From an uncultured Collinsella sp. (GTDB taxonomy: Bacteria; Actinomycetota; Coriobacteriia; Coriobacteriales; Coriobacteriaceae): a DNA stretch of 15,928 nt. Under the pieces are notes generated by a model. It searched no databases, was not told the DNA's origin, and saw nothing but the letters and a program-made list of their open reading frames with translations. Position 1 is the stretch's first letter; every line of letters starts with the position of its first letter. A program made the position numbers and the translations under genes. The stretch is taken from NCBI GenBank assembly GCA_900757705.1, contig CAAEOW010000040.1, positions 1 to 15,928 of the forward strand, read 5' to 3'. Of this stretch, positions 7,161 through 15,431 are shown piece by piece.

Positions 7161-8107
7161 TGGACGATCACCGCATCGGATTTCTCGATCAGCTTCTGCA
7201 GCGCCTTTTTAGCAATCGCCTTCCTGCGGTTGGCCGGAGATTCCTGATAGCGCTCGTATACCTCGGCCTTCACCGCGAACCTTGCGTCGCCTGAAAGATC
7301 CGCCATTGCGCGGAGCTGCGCTATATGTAGATGATGGTAGGCGGGAGAGGCGATACGCTTTTCCATGTCGTAATAAGACCAGAAGCCGGCGTCGTAGTCA
7401 TCCAAATGGCAAGCCAACGTCTCCGCAGAGTGCTTGAATGGCCCGGCGAAGCGCGCGTCGACCAACGATGCGTCATAGAGACCGAAAAGGCTAAACACCC
7501 AACCGTTCATGACACTGCGCCTGGGGCGTTGAGGGTACTCCTCCAGGAACAGTTCTCCCCCGTCATGCGACGACACGCCGCCATTGTCCATGTCGATAAG
7601 CATGAACTCGGCAGCTTTCAGCGCCGCAACTCTATAGCACTCGTCCCCGAAAGCCGCATGGGCCCTCAGCAGCATCGAGCACCCCTCGCCTTGGGCCATC
7701 GAGGAGACGGAGTACTTAGCGCTGCCTATCGGACCAAATGCGTCCCAAGAGCCGTCATCCCGCTGGGCGCCGATCGCCCAATCCGAGCATACCCTTAGTG
7801 CGTCGAGAAAGCGCTCAACTTCATCCGACCTGAGAATGCTCAAGTCGTAACAGCCCAAACCGTATTGGAAAATGGCGATGGGGAAATGCACCCGCGCCCC
7901 ACCGGCGATGACGCTAACAGGGACACCGCCCTCGTCGAGCAGAGTACTGCCAGTGACCTTGCCGGTCAAATCGTTGTAGTACCCGGACAACTGTCCGACA
8001 TTATAGGCCCTGCCCATGCTCTGCTCTACGGCCACAGCCGTCTTGCCAGTGAGCATTTTGCTCCACCTTTTGAGCATGGTCATCTTCTGCGCAATCTGGC
8101 CCATCAT
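7157..8107 (-). CDS. D-glucuronyl C5-epimerase homologue
   Basis: 316 residues. Three blocks align closely with the C-terminal catalytic domain of animal heparan/heparosan glucuronyl C5-epimerase: MAQGEGCSMLLRAH (about 137-150); EEYPQRPRRSVMNGWVFSLF (189-208) continuing into GLYD; and YHHLHIAQLRAM (257-268). The Tyr in EEYP (191), the YYD pair (245-246) and Tyr257 sit where catalytic tyrosines are found in the animal enzymes. The family inverts C5 of D-glucuronate already in a glycan, giving L-iduronate; bacterial members with this activity are known. There is no signal peptide or membrane segment, so it should act in the cytoplasm, before Wzx export. Overlaps both neighbours by 4 bp. A second ATG three bases on (8104) sits better behind AAGG and may be the true start. 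The acceptor glycan is unknown. Confidence 0.85.
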   Translation of the reverse strand: MMGQIAQKMTMLKRWSKMLTGKTAVAVEQSMGRAYNVGQLSGYYNDLTGKVTGSTLLDEGGVPVSVIAGGARVHFPIAIFQYGLGCYDLSILRSDEVERFLDALRVCSDWAIGAQRDDGSWDAFGPIGSAKYSVSSMAQGEGCSMLLRAHAAFGDECYRVAALKAAEFMLIDMDNGGVSSHDGGELFLEEYPQRPRRSVMNGWVFSLFGLYDASLVDARFAGPFKHSAETLACHLDDYDAGFWSYYDMEKRIASPAYHHLHIAQLRAMADLSGDARFAVKAEVYERYQESPANRRKAIAKKALQKLIEKSDAVIVQ

Positions 8108-9396
8108 TCACCTTCGTTTCTGTAATCGACTCCGAGCGAGCGCACAAGCCCCTCCACGTTGGCCTCCAAACGGAAGTCCCTCTCCCAAACGGCCCTTGCA
8201 GCGCGCCTCATAGAAGACCCTTCGGCCTTGCCCAAAAAGACGAATCGCTTTATGGCCGCGGCGACATCTTCCGGTCCACAGTCGCTAGGTAGGAGAAAGC
8301 CGTTGACGCCATCGCTTACTATCTCGTGGGTTCCGCCAACGTCCGTGGCGATGACGGGAATGCCGAATCCGCAGGCCTCCATGATCGAAAGCGGCAGGCC
8401 CTCGCTTGACGAGACGTTCACGAAGACGTCGAAATGCTTCGCTGCGTACTCCCCCAAAAGCGCGTCGTTCGGCAAAGCCCCCGCGAACTTCGCGGTGGAG
8501 TGCGTCAGCAACGAGCAGGCGGCCCTCGCCTCCTCGAGCTGTGGGCCGTCGCCGTAATGGGTCCATTCGACGCGAAGCCCTTCGGCATCAAGAAGGGTGA
8601 CAGCCTTAGCAAGAAGAGGCACGCGCTTAACGTCGACAATACGCGAGCACGAGACGACCCGCAACGGGCAGGTCAACGGCTCGCCGGACTTGTCTGGCAT
8701 CTCCCGCGTTCCGAGATAGGAGGTCGTCACCTTGCCCTCATGGCCCGGCCAGTTCGCGTTTATGTATTCCTCCCCGTCTTTCGAGCAGGGAAGCACTCCG
8801 GAAAGCTTGGATAGGAGGTATCCCCGGAAGGGCAAATAATGCACATCGGTACGATCTGCATACAGATCGTACCCATGTGCACGCGCAACGGCGCGTGCAC
8901 ATGGGTACGTGCCGGTCAGCCAAGCAGCGACCAAAGCGGTGTCGTAAAGCCAAAAGCTGTATATGTGCGTGGGCTCAAAGCCAAAGCGGACCAGTTCCTC
9001 CGCAAGCACGTCCGCCTTTGCCTTCGCCCTCGCGGCAAAGTAGCCCCGAAACACGCGCTTTCCGATTCCATGAACGGATTCTGTGGCATAGGCCTCACGA
9101 ACGTCCGCACCGCCCAAAAGGGGAAACGCGATCCCTTTGACTGCAAGCAAAGCCTTGTCCTTGGAGGTATTACCGCAACCCAAGGCCAGGGGCGTCACAT
9201 TGCCCGGCAGCGCGCAGGTGGGCGCGTCACCCGGCTGCGCCTCGGTCCCCACGGCGAGCACCTCGTCGAAATAGGTCGAAAGAACGCCTATCTCGTTCTC
9301 GAGATAGGACTCAGCGGCGACCTCGCCGCGGTTAAAGGGGAACCTCCTCGTCAGAAGGAGCAGCCGTCTCTTTTTTTTATCAGCAGTAATCGCCAC
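8104..9396 (-). CDS. GT4-family glycosyltransferase (GTG start)
   Basis: 430 residues from GTG at 9396, chosen because it lies 5 bp after the ugd stop and nine bases behind AGAGGGA; the frame is open further upstream only by overlapping ugd. GT-B fold: KKKRRLLLLTRRFPF at the N terminus, ARAHGYDLYADR (about 171-182), a PCSKDGEEYI segment, VVSCSRIVDVKR and THYGDGPQLEEA in the donor half, and the E-x7-E motif SSEGLPLSIMEACGFGIPVI (Glu332/Glu340) followed by TDVGGTHEIV. This is the branch found in many capsule clusters; it adds a sugar in the cytoplasm. Two oddities are an eight-A run at codons 7-9 and a set of long overlapping hairpins at 8841-8909 over the ARAHGYDLY codons. Its stop overlaps the C5-epimerase ATG by 4 bp. 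Confidence 0.88.
   Translation of the reverse strand: MAITADKKKRRLLLLTRRFPFNRGEVAAESYLENEIGVLSTYFDEVLAVGTEAQPGDAPTCALPGNVTPLALGCGNTSKDKALLAVKGIAFPLLGGADVREAYATESVHGIGKRVFRGYFAARAKAKADVLAEELVRFGFEPTHIYSFWLYDTALVAAWLTGTYPCARAVARAHGYDLYADRTDVHYLPFRGYLLSKLSGVLPCSKDGEEYINANWPGHEGKVTTSYLGTREMPDKSGEPLTCPLRVVSCSRIVDVKRVPLLAKAVTLLDAEGLRVEWTHYGDGPQLEEARAACSLLTHSTAKFAGALPNDALLGEYAAKHFDVFVNVSSSEGLPLSIMEACGFGIPVIATDVGGTHEIVSDGVNGFLLPSDCGPEDVAAAIKRFVFLGKAEGSSMRRAARAVWERDFRLEANVEGLVRSLGVDYRNEGE
8841..8909 (-). repeat. Nested, mutually exclusive hairpins inside the glycosyltransferase gene
   Basis: A 13-base motif occurs three times: GCACATCGGTACG (8841-8853), its near-exact inverse CGTACCCATGTGC (8868-8880), and GCACATGGGTACG (8897-8909). 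One hairpin pairs 8848-8858 with 8863-8873 (11 bp exact, extended by six more pairs after one mismatch). The other pairs 8868-8886 with 8891-8909, 19 bp exact with a four-base loop. They share 8868-8880 and cannot form together. The coding sequence is intact across the structure. Confidence 0.9.
9371..9378 (-). repeat. A8 run near the start of the glycosyltransferase gene
   Basis: Eight A on the coding strand over codons 7-9 (Lys-Lys-Lys), about 20 bases after the GTG start. Runs of this length can cause polymerase or replication slippage; here the gene is in frame. Confidence 0.75.
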
Positions 9397-9401
9397 AAAT
9401 A

Positions 9402-10673
9402 CTAATCCCTCTTGAATAGGTCGCGGGTATACACCTTGCCGGCAACATCGGCCAGATCGTCGCTCCACCGGTTGGCAATGATCACGTCGCACTCGGCCTT
9501 GAACTTCTCAAGGTCATGCGTCACCTCGGAACCGAAGAATTCCGGCGCGTCCAGCGTTGGCTCGTAGACAACGACCGGCACTCCCTTGGCCTTCACGCGC
9601 TTCATAACGCCCTGGATGGAACTGGCGCGGAAATTGTCGGAGTTCGACTTCATGGTCAGGCGGTACACGCCCGCCACGGGCTTCTCCTTGCCTTCGTATA
9701 CCTTGTCCCACAGCAGTTGCAGTACCTCGTCTGCAATGTAGTCCTTGCGAGTGCGGTTGGCATCGACGATGGCCTCGATAAGGTTCTGAGGCACGTCCTT
9801 ATAGTTGGCCAGCAACTGCTTGGTGTCCTTGGGCAGGCAGTAGCCGCCGTAGCCGAAGGAGGGGTTGTTGTAGTGGGAGCCAATGCGGGGCTCTAGGCAC
9901 ACGCCATCGATGACGTCCTTGGTGTTGAGTCCCCTCATCTCGCAGTAAGTGTCCAGCTCATTGAAGTACGCCACGCGAAGTGCCAGGTAGGTGTTGGCGA
10001 ACAGCTTCACGGCCTCCGCCTCGGTGGTACCAAGAACGAGCTGCGGGATGCCCGTCGTGCCATCAGGGTTGGTGCGCTCAAGCTCGGCGGGGCCGACGCC
10101 TTGGGCGAGCAGCCCAGCAAACGTCTTTGCGGCCTTCACAGCTTCCTCGTCGTCCTTGGGCGCGCCCACAACGATGCGGCTAGGGTGCAAATTATCGTAG
10201 AGCGCCTTGCTCTCTCGAAGGAACTCGGGGCTGAAGATGATGCGGCTGTCGCCAAGCGTCTCGCGAAGCGACGAAGTGTAACCCACAGGGATGGTCGACT
10301 TGATGACAATCCAGGCCGTCGGGTTCACCGAGCGGATTGCCGAAATTGCGGCTTCAACAGACGAGGTGTCGAAAAAGTTGCGGTCCGAGTCGTAGTTCGT
10401 TGGCGTGGCCACGATGGCGAAATCCGCGCCTGTATAGGCCTCGGCGACGTCCACGGTTGCATGCAGGTCGAGCTTCCTCGTGCCCGCCTTAGCCTCGGCC
10501 AGGAAGAGCTCAATCTCGTCGTCCTGGATGAGCGACTGAAAAGCGTTAATCTTCTCTACCTTCTCGGAGACGATGTCGAGCGCGCGCACCTCGTTGTGCT
10601 GCGAGAGCAGAACGGCCAACGAGAGCCCCACATAGCCGGTGCCGGCGACTGCTATCTTCATTTTTTCGGACAT
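9402..10673 (-). CDS. ugd: UDP-glucose 6-dehydrogenase
   Basis: 423 residues from ATG at 10673, with AAAGG about ten bases upstream; an earlier in-frame ATG (10703) has no good site. It makes UDP-glucuronate from UDP-glucose with two NAD+, in the cytoplasm. The NAD-binding loop GTGYVG is at residues 11-16. KSTIPVGYT (125-133), the FSPEFLRESKAL segment (147-158) and the catalytic cysteine in FGYGGYCLPKD (273-283, Cys279) are all present. EPRIGSHYNNPSFGYGG belongs to the short UGD group common in capsule loci. Its product is the precursor for the UDP-glucuronate 4-epimerase and, once in the glycan, for the C5-epimerase homologue in the same operon. UDP-N-acetylmannosamine dehydrogenase is a related family, but the motifs favour UDP-glucose. 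Confidence 0.93.
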   Translation of the reverse strand: MSEKMKIAVAGTGYVGLSLAVLLSQHNEVRALDIVSEKVEKINAFQSLIQDDEIELFLAEAKAGTRKLDLHATVDVAEAYTGADFAIVATPTNYDSDRNFFDTSSVEAAISAIRSVNPTAWIVIKSTIPVGYTSSLRETLGDSRIIFSPEFLRESKALYDNLHPSRIVVGAPKDDEEAVKAAKTFAGLLAQGVGPAELERTNPDGTTGIPQLVLGTTEAEAVKLFANTYLALRVAYFNELDTYCEMRGLNTKDVIDGVCLEPRIGSHYNNPSFGYGGYCLPKDTKQLLANYKDVPQNLIEAIVDANRTRKDYIADEVLQLLWDKVYEGKEKPVAGVYRLTMKSNSDNFRASSIQGVMKRVKAKGVPVVVYEPTLDAPEFFGSEVTHDLEKFKAECDVIIANRWSDDLADVAGKVYTRDLFKRD

Positions 10674-10716
10674 ATCATTCAACCTTTCGTTAAGAGCAGG
10701 CACACATATGAAATAG

Positions 10717-11634
10717 TTAGGATTTCGCCTTGCCGAAGAACTTCAGCGCCTCAGAGACGCAGGCGGCGGGCGATGAGGCAATGGCCTTTAAGGCGTAAAT
10801 CACAGCCTGGCCTGGCTGGTTGCTGCGCTTCATAGCGAAGGCGAGCACGGCGTTGTGGCGAAATTCGATGTAGCGCACATCCTTCTTGCTGAGGCGCGGG
10901 TAGTAGCCGCGCACCACCTCGTGCCTTGCGACCTCGCCGTTTACCTTGTTCTTGCCAAGCGAGAGCCTCTCGCCGGAATGGAGGTACTGCCTCACGTGCA
11001 CCTCGGGCATGTAGCCCATGTGGGCGCCAGCCTCTATGCAGCGCAGCATCAGCCACCAGTCTTGGCCGGTCGCCACCTCGCCGAAACCCTCAGTGCGGTC
11101 GAACAGGTCGCGCCTGAGCATATAGATGGCCGTTGGGCTTATCGGCGTTAGGAGGTGCGCGCGCAGCAGACCCTCGGTGGAGAAGTCCTCGCAATGGTCG
11201 AGCCTGCGGTGCTCCACAAGCCGGCCACGTTCGTCATACCACGAGACATCCTGCCAGCTCATGTCGAGGGAGTTTTCCTGCATGAAGGCGACCTGGGTGG
11301 ACACCTTGTCAGGCAGGAACTCGTCGTCATCGTCGAGGAACGTGAGGTACTCGCCCGTCGCCTGGCGGCAGGCGTAGTTGCGCGCCGCCCCGCCGCCGGT
11401 CTGGCCGGAGGTGTGCAGCAGCCTAAAGTGCGGAAGGCTCGCGGCATAGGGGGCGACCGCCGCGTCGGTCTCGGCGCTTTCCGGCCACTCCGGCCGATTG
11501 TCGCTCACTACAATCAGTTCGATGTTCTCCGCGCCGTAGTCCTGCGCGGCGATTGAGTCCAGGGCCACGCGAATCCTGTCAGAGCGCTTGTAGGTCGGCA
11601 CCACGATCGAGACGAGGGGTTTGTCAGCACTCAT
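10717..11634 (-). CDS. GT2-family glycosyltransferase
   Basis: 305 residues, GT-A fold, inverting. N-terminal VSIVVPTYKRSDRIRVALDS and GGGAARNYACRQATGEYL are nucleotide-sugar-binding segments; the metal-binding acidic run FLDDDDEF holds Asp101-Asp104, and GQDWWLML (about 190-197) is in the place of the usual ED(W) catalytic-base motif. As the first glycosyltransferase after the initiating transferase it may add the second sugar, but gene order is only a hint. The ATG is six bases behind GGGGAGG (11641-11647) and three bases after the upstream stop, so it is surely co-transcribed and probably coupled. Confidence 0.9.
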   Translation of the reverse strand: MSADKPLVSIVVPTYKRSDRIRVALDSIAAQDYGAENIELIVVSDNRPEWPESAETDAAVAPYAASLPHFRLLHTSGQTGGGAARNYACRQATGEYLTFLDDDDEFLPDKVSTQVAFMQENSLDMSWQDVSWYDERGRLVEHRRLDHCEDFSTEGLLRAHLLTPISPTAIYMLRRDLFDRTEGFGEVATGQDWWLMLRCIEAGAHMGYMPEVHVRQYLHSGERLSLGKNKVNGEVARHEVVRGYYPRLSKKDVRYIEFRHNAVLAFAMKRSNQPGQAVIYALKAIASSPAACVSEALKFFGKAKS

Positions 11635-11637
11635 GCG

Positions 11638-12516
11638 CTACCTCCCCGTCTTCTTCTTGCCGAACATGACGCCAAAGGTCTTGAAGAAGACCTTCCAGTC
11701 TGCCTTGAGGCTGGCACCCTTCGCGTAGGCAAGCTCGAACTCCTGGCGCAGGCCGTTCTCGAAGGTCGCGAGGTTGCGCGGGCCCGACTGCCAGGCACCG
11801 GTAATGCCCTGCGGGACGGCAAGCACCTGCACCTGTTGCTCGTGCGTAAAGTTCCCGAGCTCCTCGTAGGTGATGGCGCGAGGGCCGATGACGGAGAGCT
11901 GGCCCGCGAGCACGTTGAAGAACTGGGGCAGCTCGTCCAGGGAAGTCTTGCGCAGGACGCGGCCTAGCTTGGTGATGCGGGGATCGTTTGTGACCTTCCG
12001 CTCGCGGTGCCACTCCTCGATCTGCTCGGGGCTGAGGTACTTCTCCACGTCGTTGGCGTCGGCGACCATGGAGCGGAACTTGAGCACGCGGATGGGGCGA
12101 CCGAAGCGCCCAGCCCGCTCGTGCGCATAGATGGGAGCACCCTTGGTGTCGGCCGCAATGAACGCGCAAAGAACCGTGCCAGGGATAAGAGCCACGACGC
12201 AGACGCACGCACTGAACGCGATGTCGAACGTGCGCTTCACGAAGCGGTAGCCAAGCGATCGCGTGTCGAGCGCACGGGACTCTGCAGCGAACTCGGGCGA
12301 GCCCGGGAGGCTCACCGCACCCGTGTTTGCAGCGGAGCCGACCCCAGCACCCGCCGTGCCCTTGCGCCGGTCCATGGCCCGAGCAATGAGCGTCGCCCCC
12401 ACGGGCGCATTATTCTCTGTTACTTCTTTAGCAGTCACAATAAAACTTTCGTTCCTGTCCCCAGGAACCCCCCCCCAAATCCACAAATTCAAAAACCAAA
12501 TAAATTGCCGGTGCAA
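11638..12516 (-). CDS. Initiating sugar transferase (monotopic phosphoglycosyl transferase)
   Basis: Bacterial sugar transferase family: moves a sugar-1-phosphate from a nucleotide sugar to undecaprenyl phosphate, the first step of the repeat unit, at the inner membrane. The catalytic region starts at KRTFDIAFSACVCVVALIPG (94-113, the re-entrant membrane helix), then VLKFRSMVADA (144-154), the Asp194-Glu195 dyad in TSLDELPQFFNVLAGQLSVI, and GPRAI (211-215). About 90 residues of poorly conserved, Ala/Gly-rich sequence precede it. Start uncertain: TTG at 12516 has AAGGGA six bases upstream and begins 8 bp after the previous stop (292 residues); a GTG at 12438 would give 266 residues but has only a weak site. 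The G9 tract (12468-12476) lies between the two. The sugar transferred (glucose, galactose or other) cannot be read. Confidence 0.9.
   Translation of the reverse strand: MHRQFIWFLNLWIWGGVPGDRNESFIVTAKEVTENNAPVGATLIARAMDRRKGTAGAGVGSAANTGAVSLPGSPEFAAESRALDTRSLGYRFVKRTFDIAFSACVCVVALIPGTVLCAFIAADTKGAPIYAHERAGRFGRPIRVLKFRSMVADANDVEKYLSPEQIEEWHRERKVTNDPRITKLGRVLRKTSLDELPQFFNVLAGQLSVIGPRAITYEELGNFTHEQQVQVLAVPQGITGAWQSGPRNLATFENGLRQEFELAYAKGASLKADWKVFFKTFGVMFGKKKTGR
12468..12476 (-). repeat. G9 tract at the 5' end of the initiating sugar transferase gene
   Basis: Nine G on the coding strand in the context TTT-G9-TT, encoding Trp14 to Val17 if translation starts at TTG 12516. With eight or ten G the frame from that TTG reaches a stop before the catalytic domain. 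If translation starts at GTG 12438 the tract is in the leader and could act only on expression. Confidence 0.9.
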
Positions 12517-12524
12517 CGTATCCC

Positions 12525-13115
12525 TTACGTTTTGCTGGGAACGTCCAGCGGAAGCAGCTCCCTAAAAGCGGAGACGCCTTCGCCCACGTCCACCAGGCAC
12601 CAGCGCTTATGACGGTCGACCTTTTTAACGCGGGCCTCTTGCCCCACAAGTGGACCCTGCTCTATGTGCAGCACGCCATCTTCTATGCGCGCCACGCTGT
12701 TGCGCACCACTCCGTCGTCGTCCAGCACGCTGCGGTACCACTCCTGCGCATCGTCCGGCATAGGCGCATAGGCCCGCTCCCTGCTGCCGGCAATGCGGCA
12801 GCCAAAGCTCAGTTGAGCCAAAGCCCTATCGAGCGCTGCGGCATCGTGCGTGGCGACGAAGAAATATTCCTTGTACATGGGTTTGGTTTGGAGCGACCAG
12901 GCGCCGTCCCGCTTAAACCAGAACTCCTTTTGCATCACAAAAGCGTCCTGCATCAGATCGTGCGGGATAATACGGCGGACCTTTTCGCAGGTCTCGCGCT
13001 CTTTACCGTTGGGGGTGTGGACCAGATACCAGCGGACGCGGCCATGCTGGCTGTTGGTAGTTGCGCCGTTGAATGCGCCCGGCAGTTGCTCTTGGCGCCG
13101 CGTTGTCTGCTCCAT
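12525..13115 (-). CDS. LoaP/UpxY-type NusG paralogue (capsule antiterminator)
   Basis: 196 residues from ATG at 13115, with AAAAGGGGG (13122-13130) about seven bases upstream; a TTG at 13151 in the same frame has no such site. A NusG N-terminal domain starts at VRWYLVHTPNGKERETCEKV (27-46), with WFKRDGAWSLQTKPMYKEYF and FVAT (67-88), and a KOW domain near 154-190 (GPLVGQEARVKKVDRHKRWC). Specialised NusG paralogues of this type (LoaP, UpxY, RfaH) bind elongating RNA polymerase and let it read through terminators in long surface-polysaccharide or antibiotic operons. As first gene of this roughly 12.5-kb operon it probably acts in cis on the genes behind it. No match to the RfaH ops element was seen. 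Confidence 0.88.
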   Translation of the reverse strand: MEQTTRRQEQLPGAFNGATTNSQHGRVRWYLVHTPNGKERETCEKVRRIIPHDLMQDAFVMQKEFWFKRDGAWSLQTKPMYKEYFFVATHDAAALDRALAQLSFGCRIAGSRERAYAPMPDDAQEWYRSVLDDDGVVRNSVARIEDGVLHIEQGPLVGQEARVKKVDRHKRWCLVDVGEGVSAFRELLPLDVPSKT

Positions 13116-13204
13116 CTCTCGCCCCCTTTTCTGGCTTTGCGACGCACGCAAATACCGGGGCGTTTAGAACATCTTCTCGCTCGCAGCTAGGCGCAGTCGC
13201 AAAA

Positions 13205-13326
13205 GTACAGGTTTTTGTATCTTTCGACGCGAGCCATTATACAAGTTAATTCGGACTGTTTTCCCAGATTGCACAAATTGCGGCGCGAAAGGACACATCT
13301 CCATAGCCCTCTACAAAAACCTGTAC
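13205..13326. repeat. Inverted repeat pair flanking the capsule-operon promoter (candidate invertible element)
   Basis: GTACAGGTTTTTGTA (13205-13219) and its exact reverse complement TACAAAAACCTGTAC (13312-13326) bracket 92 bases that contain the TATAAT box of the operon. The similarity extends outward through GCAAAA with a two-base gap. Each arm has its own partial dyad, TACA-N6-TGTA. The layout is that of invertible promoters (phase-variable capsule switches), but the recombinase is not in the window and inversion is not shown. Confidence 0.65.
13236..13264 (-). promoter_or_regulatory. Promoter of the capsule operon
   Basis: On the minus strand a perfect TATAAT (13236-13241) is preceded by CTTG, with only a poor -35 (GGAAAA at 13259-13264, 17 bases upstream). 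Transcription would start near 13229, leaving a leader of about 110 bases that includes one arm of the inverted repeat and can fold around it. The weak -35 suggests help from an activator or low basal activity. Confidence 0.6.
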
Positions 13327-13339
13327 CTTTTTGCACAAC

Positions 13340-13367
13340 AAAAAAGGCGCTCTACCAGCGGCTTTTT
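13340..13367. terminator. Second terminator between thrS and the capsule operon, probably bidirectional
   Basis: AAAAAG-G-CGCT (13341-13351) pairs with AGCG-G-CTTTTT (13357-13367) around the loop CTACC, with one G-G mismatch. The A and T runs on the two sides give a U-rich end in both directions. It backs up the thrS terminator and would stop plus-strand transcripts coming out of the inverted-repeat segment. Confidence 0.6.
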
Positions 13368-13381
13368 CTCGTTTTGGCATT

Positions 13382-13417
13382 AAAAAAGGCGACCGCCCTT
13401 TGTGGACGGTCGCCTTT
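13382..13417 (-). terminator. Intrinsic terminator of thrS
   Basis: Starting about 21 bases after the thrS stop, AAAGGCGACCG (13385-13395) pairs with CGGTCGCCTTT (13407-13417), extended by two more pairs after one mismatch. On the minus strand it is followed by six T. Strong, GC-rich stem with a U tail. Confidence 0.9.
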
Positions 13418-13438
13418 CGTTGTTTCTGTTGGGTTGCC

Positions 13439-15202
<1,764 letters not shown>

Positions 15203-15228
15203 GGGTATGTTTTCTCCTCTCGGATGCC

Positions 15229-15272
15229 TGATGCAAGTGCGTGCGATGCGCTCGGCGTTTTAACTTGCATCA
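15229..15272 (-). repeat. Palindromic repeat at the thrS promoter and leader
   Basis: TGATGCAAGT (15229-15238) and ACTTGCATCA (15263-15272) are exact 10-bp inverted arms. One arm abuts the thrS -10 box and spans the expected start site; the other lies just before the ribosome-binding region. It could be a DNA operator or, if transcription starts far enough upstream, a leader hairpin. No T-box features were found. Confidence 0.55.
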
Positions 15273-15299
15273 TTATAGGCAGGTTGCCTTGGTATACAA
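15272..15299 (-). promoter_or_regulatory. thrS: thrS promoter
   Basis: TTGTAT (15294-15299) and a perfect TATAAT (15272-15277) are separated by 16 bases on the minus strand. The predicted start near 15265 gives a leader of about 62 bases. Confidence 0.75.
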
Positions 15300-15300
15300 G

Positions 15301-15331
15301 CGCCCGCCGCACCTTAATGGCACGGCGGGCG
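15301..15331. terminator. GC-rich hairpin between the zinc-ribbon gene and thrS
   Basis: CGCCCGCCG (15301-15309) pairs exactly with CGGCGGGCG (15323-15331). It lies about 100 bases after the zinc-ribbon stop, immediately upstream of the thrS -35 box. The better T run (ATTTT) follows on the plus strand; on the minus strand only GCTTGTAT follows, so termination of the zinc-ribbon gene here is plausible but imperfect. Confidence 0.5.
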
Positions 15332-15431
15332 ATTTTCTACGCATGCTTCATCGTGTGGGGGCGGGTTGCGCGTGTGGCTTGCGCGGGACGCGCGGTGCCC
15401 GTGGCTTGCGGCCGGCCCGGCGATGGATGCG

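Noticed and set aside
10101..10835. 244-codon plus-strand open frame opposite ugd and the GT2 gene
   Set aside because: Covers parts of two clear minus-strand genes and the gap between them; low-complexity Arg-rich translation without family resemblance.
15203..15300. T-box riboswitch upstream of thrS
   Set aside because: The leader is only about 62 bases, and there is no room for a specifier loop and antiterminator bulge.
15365..15420. Two copies of GTGGCTTGCG in the spacer after the zinc-ribbon gene
   Set aside because: Short repeat in a very GC-rich stretch, no array or dyad structure, no sign of CRISPR.
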